Of a DNA stretch of 64,000 nt, positions 1-11,527 are shown one piece after another. The notes under the pieces were generated by a model, which did not search any database, was not told the DNA's origin, and saw only the letters and a program-made list of their open reading frames with translations. The DNA comes from Proales similis (lineage: Eukaryota; Rotifera; Eurotatoria; Ploima; Proalidae). Numbering within the stretch: position 1 is the stretch's first letter; each line of letters starts with the position of its first letter. The stretch is from positions 1,240,001 to 1,304,000 of the forward strand of contig JAGVRJ010000006.1 of NCBI GenBank assembly GCA_019059635.1, given 5' to 3'. The translations under genes and the position numbers were made by a program.

Positions 1-1119
1 AGCACATGGCGCCTGTAACCATACTCACGGTGGTCATCCAAGTTTCAGTATTTGTCATTGGAGCAAAGCGACCTTTCACGGCTCTTTCTCTTTTGATAAG
101 TAGAAAAAAACAATTTTGAGGCAGCTTACCGTAACCGATGCAAAGCATGTGTGACATGACTTTGAATAGTGCCAATGTATACTGCTCCGCCCAATTGGCA
201 TCCTTTTTTAAAGATGTCAAGTCAGGTCAACTTCTCTCATTTAAAGTTTATCTGACCACCAAGTCGTTCAGCACCACCCAGGATTGGTCCGGAAAATCTT
301 GCAGCATCGGAATTAAAAATTGAAGACAAGCATTCCAGTGGCAGAGAAGCACAATAAACATGATCAGATTGAGTACTTTGATTATAATGGTGGAGAGATT
401 GAGAAACTATTCGAAAAAATCTACAAACGTGAGTTAAGTGGAAAAATTCTGACAATTACCTGCTGCCACCTCTTCACAGAACGGATCAGATGAGTTAGTC
501 GAAGAAGGCGAAGAAGGCTTAGCACTTTGATGAGGCGTAAAATTTTTAGCATTCGACCTGTTCGTCCAAGTTGAGTGCCTTCTGGGTCGTCGTTAAGAAT
601 AAGGAAAATGTAATCGACTGGCAAGCTGCTGATCAGGTCAATAATGAACCACGAACTAGCGTAGCGTTTTGCTATCGCTACAGGCTCAAGCAAAATCGTA
701 TCAGAGAAATTCTTTGGTAGTATGCCAGTGCGAAAGTTGAAGATTATTTCGATGATGAAAATCGCGTCCAATGAAAGATTGAAGCCGACCAGGTTCCAAT
801 TGTCCCATTCATTGTAGAGAAACGTGATAGTCACTGGCAATACAATGGCGTTCACTGAGTGAACTAGCATCAGGAAAATAATCCACGAGAAGCTAAAACT
901 CAGATAAGTTAAATTTTATTTTAGAAGAGAAAGACTTGCTTACGCAAAACTGCTGCAGGGATGGATTATCCATGGCACCGTTTTCTCTTGTCTCTTTTGC
1001 TCGCGAATTATCGCTTCTTTACAGCCGAATATTCTCAAAGCTAACTTGTTCTCCGAAGGCATTAAAGAGAGCTTCAGGGCCCTCTTGTATTTTTCAATTT
1101 TTAGCTTTAACTTGTTCAT
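1..1119 (-). CDS. HCN-type cation channel, copy A (3' end cut by window edge)
   Basis: Hyperpolarisation-activated, cyclic-nucleotide-gated family channel of the plasma membrane. Exons read on the minus strand: 1119-944, 892-460, 406-257, 202-130 and 72 to beyond position 1. Exon 1 has the HCN N-terminal motif ([13 protein letters not shown], ending in WIIHP). Exon 2 encodes S1-S4 with an Arg/Lys-rich S4 ([18 protein letters not shown]). The next exons give S5 ([20 protein letters not shown]), the pore helix and a CIGYG filter, then RFAPMT into S6. The cyclic-nucleotide domain lies outside the window. Unlike copies B-E, the S1-S5 region is split by an extra intron (459-407). A TAG lies just upstream of the chosen ATG and could also be part of an acceptor, so a further 5' exon is possible. 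Family assignment is firm; the exact ortholog is not. Confidence 0.9.
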
Positions 1120-1714
1120 ATCGTCTTGTCTCTTCTCGACTAGATCAAGAGGTGTGCCAACTTGATGGTTAATTTTCTAGCAATTTAAATCATTATTTTT
1201 TATTTATTTGACTTGGATAAAATATTTTCTTTGGCATTCAATTTTTTAAAAAAGTTTTTATTCGTCATTGATGTTTTTCATCCAACGAATCAAATCGGCT
1301 TGAATAACCGTCTTAATACTAAGACAAGTCTAATAGAAAGGTCAATTTTATCCTTTGTTTGCTTTCAAAGTCAGCTGGCGAATGCAAAATTTTCTTTTTC
1401 GAATAGACACTGCTGAATTCGACCTAAATAGAAACTAAGACTGTCGCTCACTTTCAAATCTGATGGCTAATGTCGAGCTATTTGGTAAACAAGCAGAGTT
1501 GACGCACTACTTTGCGAGCTGGTTTTTAAAACTAGTTATACAAACCAAATCGACCCAAGGCCAGATTTCAGATTCAAGGCCAAACTCCTCCCAAACAGGG
1601 CCAAGTAAACGCAAATGAAAATAAGACCAGGGTTAGACTGCTGTTGCAAGATGAGCTTTATTATTGGCTAAGCATAACAATGTAGGGACGTGTTTGAGTA
1701 AAATGATCTCATCT

Positions 1715-2388
1715 TTAAATCGAAGGAGGAGGAGGGGGCTGGCCTCCAGGCATTCTGGGTGGCATTATTCCGCCCGGTGGAATCAATGGAGGAGCAATAC
1801 CTCGCGGGGGCAAGGGCATTTGCGGAGCCATTTGGGCTTGTCCAGGTAGTCCGACTAAAGCGCATTTTCGATAAAGGAGAACTCATTTAAAGAGATCATT
1901 CAACTTACCACCACGGCCTGCTCCCACGATCGGAACTGGTGGTCGGGGTGGAAGCATTGGGGGCACGCCGGCCATGCCACGACCGACACTGGCTGCTCGG
2001 CCCATTCCAGGTACTGCAGCACCCATGCCAGGTATTCTGGCTATTCCGACATCTTCTTTGGGCGGAGGTCCTTCAACAGTGATCGTGACCAGATGCTCGC
2101 CTCGGAGAAGAACGAGACCGAGTGTGCGCTTTTCCTCTTTCTCTTCTTTGCCTCCCTTGGGTCGAACCTTGCGGAACTCTTCACAATCAGCCAACACAAG
2201 GTTCATATGCTTGTCGAAGGCTTTGAAAGTGCCAACAAGTTGTCGTCCGTCCTGGAGAGTGACTCGAATACGGTAATTAATGTTGTGCAGCATTTTGCTG
2301 CTCTTTCCTTGCGATGGCTGTAGAAAAGAGATTAGACTCAGTTTCTTGAAATAAATTCAAAACACTCGTTAATTTGTTTGATTACCAT
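1715..2388 (-). CDS. SNRPB: Small nuclear ribonucleoprotein B (SmB/B'), spliceosome core
   Basis: Component of the heptameric Sm ring on U1, U2, U4 and U5 snRNAs in the nucleus. Exons on the minus strand are 2388-2386 (the ATG alone), 2317-1909 and 1854-1715, giving 183 aa. The start [11 protein letters not shown] matches the SmB N-terminus. Sm1 and Sm2 motifs are visible ([40 protein letters not shown]), followed by GIAR and a Pro/Gly/Met-rich tail ending in PPPPPSI. The tail is shorter than in human SmB. The first intron follows the initiator codon directly (donor at 2385, acceptor ending CTACAG). It sits head-to-head with the CCDC34-like gene, about 0.3 kb away. A minus-strand AATAAA lies just past the stop, near 1655. 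Confidence 0.95.
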
Positions 2389-2672
2389 TCTCGAGTGCAA
2401 TCAACTATCAAATTTGATCCGGAAATCAGTGGTTTTTCGTTTGCTTCTTTTTCTCTTCTTGTAAAGGATGGCGGTGTAATTCGAAATGCACTTCACCTCA
2501 TGCACGGCGCGAATCTAGTTTGGCCGAAGACGAAAACTTGACAGTGACCACGGGTGGCGACATTCATATTGTCCGGCGCGCACGTCATATCCATGGTAAC
2601 GTCTAATGTTGGTCGAAAATTCAATCGAATCTATTCTAGACATGAGGCAGACGATCTTTTGAGTCCGTGCAG

Positions 2673-3587
2673 ATGGAAGCCAAAAACGGTTTGTAAAGAT
2701 AACAGTGTTTAAATTCAGTCGGTATATTCATTCAAATCGAAAAAAAGATTGCAGAGATGATGCCTATTCAGACAATGAATATCCAGTGAGTGGGCGAAAA
2801 GAGATTGATGACAGCCAAGTGAGCATCAGTTTAAGCGATGAACTGGATACAATATCGTTGAGCGACTTTGAAATAGATCATCCAGATTCAAGGTAAGTAC
2901 CTTTTGTGAACATAAAAAAACTTGGGGTCATCAAGTTTAACAAAAAACAAATTTAAACGCAGGCGGCTCACATGGCAGGAATGGTATTTGAAAAAAAGAG
3001 TCCAAGAAACGAAAATTAAAAAACAGAAAACCAAATGCAAGCCTGAGGTAAGAGAAAGCAAGTCGAGACGAGAAAAACTTTGAAAAAATGGTAATTATTT
3101 AAAGAACGAAAAGAAAAGACTGAGTGAAGAGGAGAAAAAGCTGAAGATAAAAGAATGGCTAGAAAAGAAGGAAAAGGAAATGCGCAAGGTCAAGCAGCGG
3201 ACAGATGAGCAAGAAGAAATTGAAAAGAAGAAGGTAAATGAGCGATTATTGGCTAACCTGGGCAGCGGAGCATTGAAAAGCGAAAACCAAAATTAGGAAA
3301 AGAGAGAAGCGAAATATCAGGAATGGCTACAAAAACAGAAAGAGAAAGATAAAGCGCAGCAGAGGAGAAAGAGGGAGCAATTGGAGAAATTGGAAAAAGA
3401 AAAGGCGAATGAAAAGAAACGCAAAGAAGAACAACGCAAGAGAATACAAGTAAAAGAAATAGTAAACGTCAGAAGACTTGAAGAGAGAGAAGGATTAGCG
3501 TACGTGAATGGAAAACTCTGCAAATATTACGACTGGTCTACTGCCCCACAACCGAGTTTTGAAAATCCAAACCCATGGCAAAGCTAA
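2673..3587 (+). CDS. CCDC34-like coiled-coil protein
   Basis: Proposed exons are 2673-2692, 2719-2892, 2963-3047, 3105-3233 and 3297-3587, giving 232 aa in one continuous frame. An acidic, Ser-rich N-terminus (SLSDELDTISLSDFEIDHPD) is followed by WQEWYLKKRVQE, which corresponds to the start of the CCDC34 core. A long Lys/Glu-rich coiled coil comes next, then a conserved-looking C-terminus (YVNGKLCKYYDWS, ending NPNPWQS) typical of CCDC34. That family is linked to cilia and sperm flagella in vertebrates; function here is inferred only from the family. The start is uncertain: the favoured ATG at 2673 needs a 26-nt intron (2693-2718), and no in-frame ATG exists otherwise upstream of 2719. Confidence 0.7.
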
Positions 3588-3690
3588 TTTTTATTGGACG
3601 GATTTAAGAAAATTAAAAATCTTTACACCGGAATTCAATTTTTTAGGAATTTTGCTTCTTATTTAGATTTCAGGGTTTACCCTTAGATTT

Positions 3691-5741
3691 TTATAATTTG
3701 GAAGTAGAAGTCGAGTCCGTTTGATCGCTTTGAGAAACATCGGATGGGGGAAGATCTTTGGTCGAGTGATCTTCAATTTGAATCGGGTAGAGATCGGCAA
3801 TCTGCGCCTGCATAGAAGGATATCGCTCAAGCAGCTCGTTAAGCTCGGCAACCGACAGACTGAAGATCTCGCAGTAGGTGAGTGCCTGGGCACTCATAAC
3901 TCGCTGCACGGGCGGCAGCATTGACGACTCTGTTGGCCCAGAATGGTCACAGGTTAGCCGCAAAAGACAATAACCAGATGGGAGCAGCAGTACTTACCTC
4001 CAAAGTAGGAGCCTTCAGCAAGGGCGAACACAGCTTTGTGGTGGGAGTGGGCGATGCTCACTACTCCTCGCTTGATGAAGTAGAGGCGCTGGGTGGCGCT
4101 GCGCTGTTGGACGATAAACTCGCCAGGCTGATAGAAGTCCTCGCGCAGAATGGATACCAGATCAGAGATGAAGCGCTCGTCGGCGCTGGCGAAGAACGGG
4201 ATGGAAGAGACCATCGCCCGGAAGTTGTGGGCGAGCACGTTCTGGCTGGAGATTAGCTCAAAGAGAGAGAAGAGAGTTGAGGGAAGGGACCTACCTTGCG
4301 CAGCTTGTCAGAAAGGCCGTCGAGGATGTCGGCCTCGTCAAAGAGACGACCTTGAAATCGTTGTTCGAAGTACTCGGTCATTTTGTGTTTGAGCTCATGT
4401 GGAACCTTCTTCCAGTTCATATATTCTTCCATTTGCTTGAGCTAGGACAGCGAATTGGTTAAACAGTCAATAAATGCTGGCAGAATAAGGTCGCTTACTC
4501 GTTCGTTGTAGTTGCGTCCGGAGATATTCGAGCTTTGAAGAAAGGCACCGACGATTCCGATGGTGACTGCATAGCACATTGCGCCTGTAACCATACTGAA
4601 AGTAGTTAACCAGGTTTCGGTTATTGTCATGGGCGGGAAACGTCCTTTTCTTGATATTCAAGATACTTTTATTTTGAGAATAATTTTAGTTCTTACCATA
4701 TCCGATACAGAGCATATGAGAGAAGACATTGAACAAGGCGAGAGTGTATTGTTCGGTCCAGGGAGAGTTCTTTTTACTTATGATTAGAATATTTCTTTTT
4801 CCGATTAGGTTGTTCGCTTACCACCAATCCGTCCAAAACAACCCAAGATTTATCCGGGAATCCTTGCAGCATAGGAATCAGAAATTGCATGCAAGCGTTC
4901 CAGTGTGAAAGAAGCAATATAAACGAAATGAGATTAAATACTCGTATGACCATGTTGGACAGATTAAGGAACTCCTGCCACCGTCTAACGGACCTTACGA
5001 GACGCGTGAGCTTTATCAATCGAATGAGACTTAATATCTTTATGAGGCGAATCAGTTTCAATGCTCGACCGGTTCTTCCTAGCTGAATCGCATCCCATCC
5101 ATTGTTTAATATCAGTAAAATATAATCGATCGGAAGTGTGCTGATTATGTCAATTATGAACCATGTTTTAAGATATCGTTTGGCTATTTCTCGTGGCTGC
5201 AGGATGATTCCGTCGGCGAAATTTTTGGGCAAGACACCAGTTCGAAAGTTGAGGAAGATCTCAGTGAAAAACAAAGTGTCCATGGTCACATTGAAGGTTA
5301 TCATTGGCCATTCGCCCCAATGTTCGTATAAAAATGCGATGGTTACCGGCAGCACAATAGCGTTCACAACATGCAAAAAGATGAGAACCAGATCCCAGAC
5401 GAATCTTTTGTTTTCATTAGATTAAGGTTTTAAGTAAATAGCAGTTAGATCCAAAGTATTTACGCAAAGTTGCTGCACGGGTGAATTATCCAGGGTGAGA
5501 TTGTCTTTTGTCGTGCTTGCTCTCGAATAATGGCCTCCTTGCTGCCGAATATGCGCAATGCCAGTTTATTCTCAGAAGGCATCAATGCAGTCGTAAGATA
5601 TCGCTTTAAAATTTCTGGCAATCGCTTTTGCCTTTTGTTTGGTATGGCATGTCCCTTTTCCGCATTTGCTTTATCTGCCGATTTGAATCCGACTACTTTG
5701 GAAATGTTGCGGATTGAATCTTGGAATGCATGATTTTCCAT
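3691..5741 (-). CDS. HCN-type cation channel, copy B
   Basis: Complete paralog, 569 aa. Exons on the minus strand: 5741-5464, 5404-4822, 4769-4697, 4644-4499, 4441-4295, 4241-3998 and 3929-3691. Order: HCN N-terminal box ([18 protein letters not shown]), S1-S5 in exon 2 with a basic S4 (LKLIRLIKILSLIRLIKLTR), pore with CIGYG, S6 plus start of the C-linker (exon 4), C-linker (exon 5, [20 protein letters not shown]), and a cyclic-nucleotide-binding domain in exons 6-7 ([20 protein letters not shown]). The C-terminal tail is short compared with vertebrate HCN proteins. Its Thr/Ser-rich end (SDQTDSTSTSKL) is longer than in copies C-E. Exons 6-7 and the introns around them closely match copy C, whereas exons 4-5 match copy D, indicating sequence exchange. 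Confidence 0.93.
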
Positions 5742-6250
5742 TCCTCAAGGTCTGTGACTTTTTAAATATTTTGGAAAAAAAGAAAAATTTCTTTGACTCG
5801 CAAAGTAGATCTACTCTTGCAGGGATCGCCTTAAATACTAAAATCTTCCTACATCTAAAGAGCTTGGCATATTTAATTTTGAGTTATGATATATTGACAA
5901 GTATCATGTAGATAGCAGAGTGCCCACAAGCTCGTTACAAAATCTAACGAAAAAGAGTCAGGCTAGCTTCTAGCGAGACGGCGCTATTTCGTCACGTTCA
6001 TAATTACATTTAAGACAACATTACCCAATCTGAAAGAAAATTAAACAATAAATAATTGACAAGGTAGAATTCGTCTTGGCAGACAAAAACAATTCAATTG
6101 AGTAGACGCCCTAGTCTACGATCTTTTTGTTTTGAATTGTCTTCTGGCGCTACAGTAGCGCAAAAAAAATAGGGCCGCATTCTTGCCAAGTATCGTATGA
6201 TGATTTTATTCACCTTACTTGAGCTCTCTGCCTAAAACACATAAACTCAA
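5742..6250. other. AT-rich intergenic DNA upstream of HCN copy B
   Basis: No convincing coding exon on either strand. It should hold the promoter of the minus-strand copy B (right to left) and possibly that of the small plus-strand frame at 6251. I see no recognisable repeat or RNA gene. Confidence 0.5.
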
Positions 6251-6473
6251 ATGGCTTCAAAGGGATGTGGAGCGAGGTTAAATGCAAATTGATTACAGAC
6301 GTAGAGCTAAAGAAAAAGAAATAAAAAAAAGAACTAATTTGATTCGAGACAAAGAGAGGATACTAGATCGAGGAAAATGCAAAGTGAAAAAAGAAACTCA
6401 ACAAGATTATGAGAATTTGGTAGAACCAAAAATAAGTAATTATTTCCAGAAAAAGCACCAAAATTTGAAATAA
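6251..6473 (+). CDS. Possible small Lys/Arg-rich protein
   Basis: A small basic open frame that I cannot assign to a family. The simplest reading is an ATG at 6282 with 63 codons (MQIDYRRRAKEKEIKKR..., ending FQKKHQNLK). An alternative uses the ATG at 6251, then a 22-nt GT-AG intron (6277-6298), giving a 66-aa protein starting MASKGCGARRRAKEKE. The composition is charged and predicted helical. The DNA is AT-rich like the surrounding intergenic sequence, which weakens the case. It lies between HCN copies B and C on the opposite strand. Confidence 0.25.
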
Positions 6474-6675
6474 AATCCTTACAAATGTTGCGATTTTCTT
6501 CATTTGGAAGAACAATCGATCGATTTTACCAAAATATTTATATTCGTAAAAAAAGAAAAGACAATTTGAAGTCGTAAATAAATAAGAAACGATAATAAAA
6601 TATTGAAAAAGCTATAAAATATGATAACATAATGAATAGTCCATTGAATTTTGTAATGAGGTCTATTAGATCATC

Positions 6676-8666
6676 TTATGAAGTTGTCTCAGATAGAAAG
6701 GAGGAATTTCGATCAGGACAGAGATCGGCAAACTGGGCCTGCATTGACGGGTATCGATCGAGCAGTTCAGTGAGTTCGGCGACAGACAGGCTGAAGATCT
6801 CGCAGTAGGTGAGTGCCTGGGCACTCATGACCCGCTGCACAGGCGGCAGCATTGACGACTCTGTTGGCCCAGAGTGGTCACAGGTTAGCCGCAAAAGACA
6901 ATAACCAAATGGGAGCAGCAGTACTTACCTCCAAAGTAGGAGCCTTCAGCAAGGGCAAACACAGCTTTGTGTTGGGAGTGGGCGATGCTCACCACGCCCC
7001 GCTTGATGAAGTAGAGGCGCTGGGTGGCGCTGCGCTGTTGGACGATAAACTCGCCAGGCTGGTAGAAGTCCTCGCGCAGAATGGATACCAGATCGGAGAT
7101 GAAGCGCTCGTCGGCGCTGGCGAAGAACGGGATGGAAGAGACCATCGCCCGGAAGTTGTGGGCGAGCACGTTCTGGCCAGAGATTAGCTCAAAGAGAGAG
7201 AAGAGAGTTGAGAGCAGGGACCTACCTTGCGCAGCTTGTCAGAAAGAACTTCGAGGATTTGGGCCTCGTCGAACAGGCGGCCTTGGAAACGATGCTCGAA
7301 ATACTCGGTTACTTGGTGACGCAACTCATGCGGAACCTTCTTCCAGTTCAAGTATTCTTCCATTTGCTTGAGCTAGAATGAAATCAATCATAAAAAAAAC
7401 GACAATATACAAAAGGTTTTAAAACAAACCCGCTCATTGTATTTTCTTCCTGGAATATTTATACTCAAAAGAAATGCCCCTACAATACCAATTGTCACAG
7501 CGTAGCACATGGCACCTATCACCATTGTGTATGTTGTAAGAAGTGTTTCAGTCAAAGTCATCGGAGGAAAACGACCTTACGAACGAATTTTAGGACTAAT
7601 CAGTTTTTTATAGTGATAATAACAATAGAATAGTTTACCGTATCCGGTACCAAGCATATGCGACATGACCTTGAATAGAGCAAGTGAATACTGTTCGAAC
7701 CAGTCCCCGCCCTTGAGACAATCGTAAAATACCTAATAGATCTTGAGGTCTATTCTTTATCTTACCACGAGCTTGTTGAGCACCACCCAGGATTGCTCAG
7801 GAAATCCTTGGAGCATCGGAATCAAAAAGAGCATGCAGGCGTTCCAGTGGCAAAGCAGAATAATAAAGGATATCAGATTCAGAACTCGAATGACCATGCT
7901 GGATAGGTTGAGGAACTCTTGCCATCGTCGCACAGAGCGGATGAGCCGGGTCAGCCTAATCAGACGCAGCAAACTCAACACTTTGGCCAGACGCAACAGC
8001 TTCAACGCGTGCGTAGTCCTGCCCAGCTGAATGGCCTCCCAGTCGTCGCGAAGCATCAGAAATATGTAGTCCAGCGGCAAGCTGCTCGCCAAGTCGACCA
8101 GAAACCATGTTTTCAAGTACTTTTTGGCGATAAGGCCCGGCTGAAGAACCACCTGGTCCGAGAAGTTCTTGGGCAGGATTCCCGTTCTGAAGTTGAGTAA
8201 AATCTCGACGAAGAACAGAGTGTCCATGATGGCGTTGAACGAAAGGATATGCCAGGCTCCCCACTGCTCGTACAAGAACGATATGGTCACTGGCAAGACG
8301 ACGGCGTTAACCACATGCAGGACGATGAGAATCAGGTCCCAGACGAACCTTTTGAATAGACGCAGGTCAATCAAGTGGGCAGACACGCTCACACCACAGA
8401 GTGACTCACGCAAAAGTGCTGCAAGGGTGAATGACCCACGGCGAGATGGACAGCTGTCTGGCTCGCTCGCGTTCTATGGCCTCTTTGCAGCCAAATATGC
8501 GCAGAGCCAGCTTGTTCTGGGACGGCAGGAATACGCTCGTCAAATGCTTCTTGACAAATCCCTGATACGGCATTGTTTTATTCAGATTCGCTTGGCCGGG
8601 GCTGTCTTTTCGCTCTGCGCCCTCCGCCGAGCGTTTATCGTTGTCTTCAAACACAAGATTCTCCAT
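6676..8666 (-). CDS. HCN-type cation channel, copy C, with atypical GTGYG filter
   Basis: Complete paralog, 544 aa. Exons on the minus strand: 8666-8410, 8348-7766, 7711-7639, 7575-7430, 7372-7226, 7172-6929 and 6860-6676. It has the HCN N-terminal box, S1-S6, C-linker and cyclic-nucleotide domain in the same seven-exon plan as B, D and E. The pore exon reads ...MSHMLGTGYG: the CIGYG filter of its four neighbours is GTGYG here. Exon 4 also departs from its paralogs (LTETLLTTYTMV; LLSINIPGRKYNER). Exons 1-2 encode the same residues as copy D, and the DNA is about 99% identical from 7653 to 8845. The frame is intact throughout, so it looks functional, perhaps with altered gating or selectivity. 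Confidence 0.92.
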
Positions 8667-8845
8667 TTGGCTCAGGTTGATCTGACCTCGCGGAAAGGAA
8701 GATGCCTTTTTCTCTCTGCTTCTAAAACGAGTTTTCGCTGAATATGTTGAATTTTTAGTGAAATTCTTCCTTCATCTACCAAATAGCTTTTTCAAATTGC
8801 ATATTTAATTTACAAGCCCCACTCATGGACATTACAATTTAATTT
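7653..8845 (-). repeat. Near-identical tract shared with 10514-11706
   Basis: About 1.19 kb covering most of the pore exon, intron 2, exon 2, intron 1, exon 1 and the 5' flank of HCN copy C. It is matched without indels (offset 2861) in copy D. I count about seven substitutions, four of them in the 61-nt intron 1 and none in the 583-nt exon 2. The left edge falls inside the pore exon, right beside the selectivity-filter codons. A recent duplication or gene conversion best explains it. Confidence 0.9.
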
Positions 8846-9528
8846 TCGGAAAAAAACTTTATCTGAAATTTTTCAATAGTTATGTAGAGCAGCCCATTTC
8901 TCGCTTTTATTTGCATATGATTCGAAATGAACTTGCCTTTCATGGCTAGTTTTTCTCGAGTTTTCTATCAAGTTTATTTTCACAGCCTCTTGCATTGAAA
9001 GCCACTGTCCAATAACATCAGACTCAATGGACTCCGCCCTCTTGATTTGCGTAGATTTCTACAACTTGCTATAATTTTGCGTGCCTTGAATCGCCCCCTT
9101 TATGCTTACTGATTTATTACTTCCAAAAGAATGTCTCTTTATAAGTTTCTTATCCCTCAAGCTTCATATGAGTAAAGGCCAATAAGGAAAGACTTGGTGC
9201 AATTTTTCTCGTTCAGACATTTACTTTTTACTAAAAAAATTTTTAGTAGAAAAATAATAGGGTTCAAAAAATGCATAAAAATCAACCGAAAAAATGATTT
9301 AACTAACTTGTTTTTCAGAATGAATGATGGAAATGACACTTATTTTAAAGTGAAATTCATCAACTCTTTTTATTAGTATATTTTTCGGGGACAGAATATA
9401 AACAATCCTTTGCCCTCCATTTTCTGAAAGACGAACTCTTTTTGAATATTCAAGGTATTTTTGAGTAAAAATCACCTAAAAACCTAAAAAAAGAAAAAAA
9501 GAACCCTAAAAGCAAGTGTGGCTATTTG
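8846..9528. other. AT-rich intergenic DNA between HCN copies C and D
   Basis: Stops occur frequently in all frames and the short open frames present look random. The part nearest 8846 continues the copy C upstream region; the part near 9528 is the copy D 3' flank. No RNA gene or element was recognised. Confidence 0.5.
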
Positions 9529-11527
9529 TTATATTGAAGAATTCGTTTGAGATAGAGACGAGGAGTTCCGATCGGGAAAAAGATCGGCAAACCCGGCCTG
9601 CATCGCAGGGAAGTGATCCAGCAGCTCGTTTAGCTCAGCAATCGAAAGGCTGAAGATTTCGCAGTAGGTGAGTGCCTGGGCACTCATGATCCGCTGCACA
9701 GGCGGCAGCATTGACGACTCGGCTTTCAGAGAAGAGACTCGGATTAGATTCAATAGATCAGATAGATTCTAGACTACAAGTCACTCACCTCCAAAGTAGG
9801 AGCCTTCAGCAAGGGCGAACACAGCTTTGTGGTGGGAGTGAGCGATGCTCACCACGCCCCGCTTGATGAAGTAGAGGCGCTGGGTGGCGCTGCGCTGTTG
9901 GACGATAAACTCGCCAGGCTGGTAGAAGTCCTCGCGCAGAATGGACACCAGATCGGAGATGAAGCGCTCGTCGGCGCTGGCGAAGAACGGGATTGAGGAG
10001 ACCATCGCCCGAAAGTTGTGGGCGAGCACGTTCTGGCCAGAGATTAGCTCAAAGAGAGAGAAGAGAGTCGAGGGTAATGATCAACCTTGCGAAGCTTGTC
10101 AGAGAGACCGTCGAGGATGTCGGCCTCGTCGAAAAGGCGGCCTTGAAATCGTTGTTCGAAGTACTCGGTCATTTTCTGTCGCAGCTCATGTGGAACCTTT
10201 TTCCATGTCATATACTCTTCCATTTGCTTCAGCTAGGACAGCGAATCGGTCAAACAGGCAATAAAGGCTGGCAGAATCAGGTAGCTTACTCGTTCGTTGT
10301 AGTTGCGTCCGGATATATTCGAGCTTTGAAGAAAGGCACCGACGATTCCGATGGTGACTGCATAGCACATGGCGCCTATTACCATGCTAAAAGTTGTTAA
10401 CCAGGTTTCAGTCAGCGTCATCGGAGCATAACGACCTTTTGAATTTCAGTGTAAACCTTCATGTTTTCTAGCTGGTGAGCAACATTTTAATATTCTTACC
10501 GTATCCAATGCACAGCATATGCGACATGACCTTGAATAGAGCAAGTGAATACTGTTCGAACCAGTCCCCGCCCTTGAGACAATCGTAAAATACCTAATAG
10601 ATCTTGAGGTCTATTCTTTATCTTACCACGAGCTTGTTGAGCACCACCCAGGATTGCTCAGGAAATCCTTGGAGCATCGGAATCAAAAAGAGCATGCAGG
10701 CGTTCCAGTGGCAAAGCAGAATAATAAAGGATATCAGATTCAGAACTCGAATGACCATGCTGGATAGGTTGAGGAACTCTTGCCATCGTCGCACAGAGCG
10801 GATGAGCCGGGTCAGCCTAATCAGACGCAGCAAACTCAACACTTTGGCCAGACGCAACAGCTTCAACGCGTGCGTAGTCCTGCCCAGCTGAATGGCCTCC
10901 CAGTCGTCGCGAAGCATCAGAAATATGTAGTCCAGCGGCAAGCTGCTCGCCAAGTCGACCAGAAACCATGTTTTCAAGTACTTTTTGGCGATAAGGCCCG
11001 GCTGAAGAACCACCTGGTCCGAGAAGTTCTTGGGCAGGATTCCCGTTCTGAAGTTGAGTAAAATCTCGACGAAGAACAGAGTGTCCATGATGGCGTTGAA
11101 CGAAAGGATATGCCAGGCTCCCCACTGCTCGTACAAGAACGATATGGTCACTGGCAAGACGACGGCGTTAACCACATGCAGGACGATGAGAATCAGGTCC
11201 CAGACGAACCTTTTGAATAGACGCAGGTCAATCAAGTTGACAGACACGCTCAGTCCACAGAGTGACTCACGCAAAAGTGCTGCAAGGGTGAATGACCCAC
11301 GGCGAGATGGACAGCTGTCTGGCTCGCTCGCGTTCTATTGCCTCTTTGCAGCCAAATATGCGCAGAGCCAGCTTGTTCTGGGACGGCAGGAATACGCTCG
11401 TCAAGTGCTTCTTGACAAATCCCTGATACGGCATTGTTTTATTCAGATTCGCTTGGCCGGGGCTGTCTTTTCGCTCTGCGCCCTCCGCCGAGCGTTTATC
11501 GTTGTCTTCAAACACAAGATTCTCCAT
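9529..11527 (-). CDS. HCN-type cation channel, copy D
   Basis: Complete paralog, 547 aa. Exons on the minus strand: 11527-11271, 11209-10627, 10572-10500, 10435-10290, 10232-10086, 10032-9789 and 9722-9529. It has the N-terminal box ([14 protein letters not shown]), S1-S5 in exon 2, a CIGYG pore, S6 and C-linker, and a cyclic-nucleotide domain ending in [18 protein letters not shown]. Exons 1-2 are the near-identical twin of copy C, exons 4-5 resemble copy B, and exon 6 with part of exon 5 and intron 6 resembles copy E. At the exon 7 acceptor (AAAG, then CCGAG) one extra Ala codon is gained, giving FGAESSML where the other copies have FGESSML. The copies C and D differ mainly from the filter onward. 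Confidence 0.92.
9726..10145 (-). repeat. Tract shared with HCN copy E at 12521-12940
   Basis: About 420 bp spanning intron 6, exon 6, intron 5 and the 3' part of exon 5 of copy D. It matches copy E at constant offset 2795, with only scattered substitutions even within the introns. Beyond 12940, copy E follows copy C instead, so the breakpoint lies inside exon 5. Confidence 0.85.

Noticed and set aside
9157-9376. Overlapping short frames between HCN copies C and D
   Set aside because: Phe/Lys/Leu-rich translations of AT-rich sequence on both strands, typical of chance.
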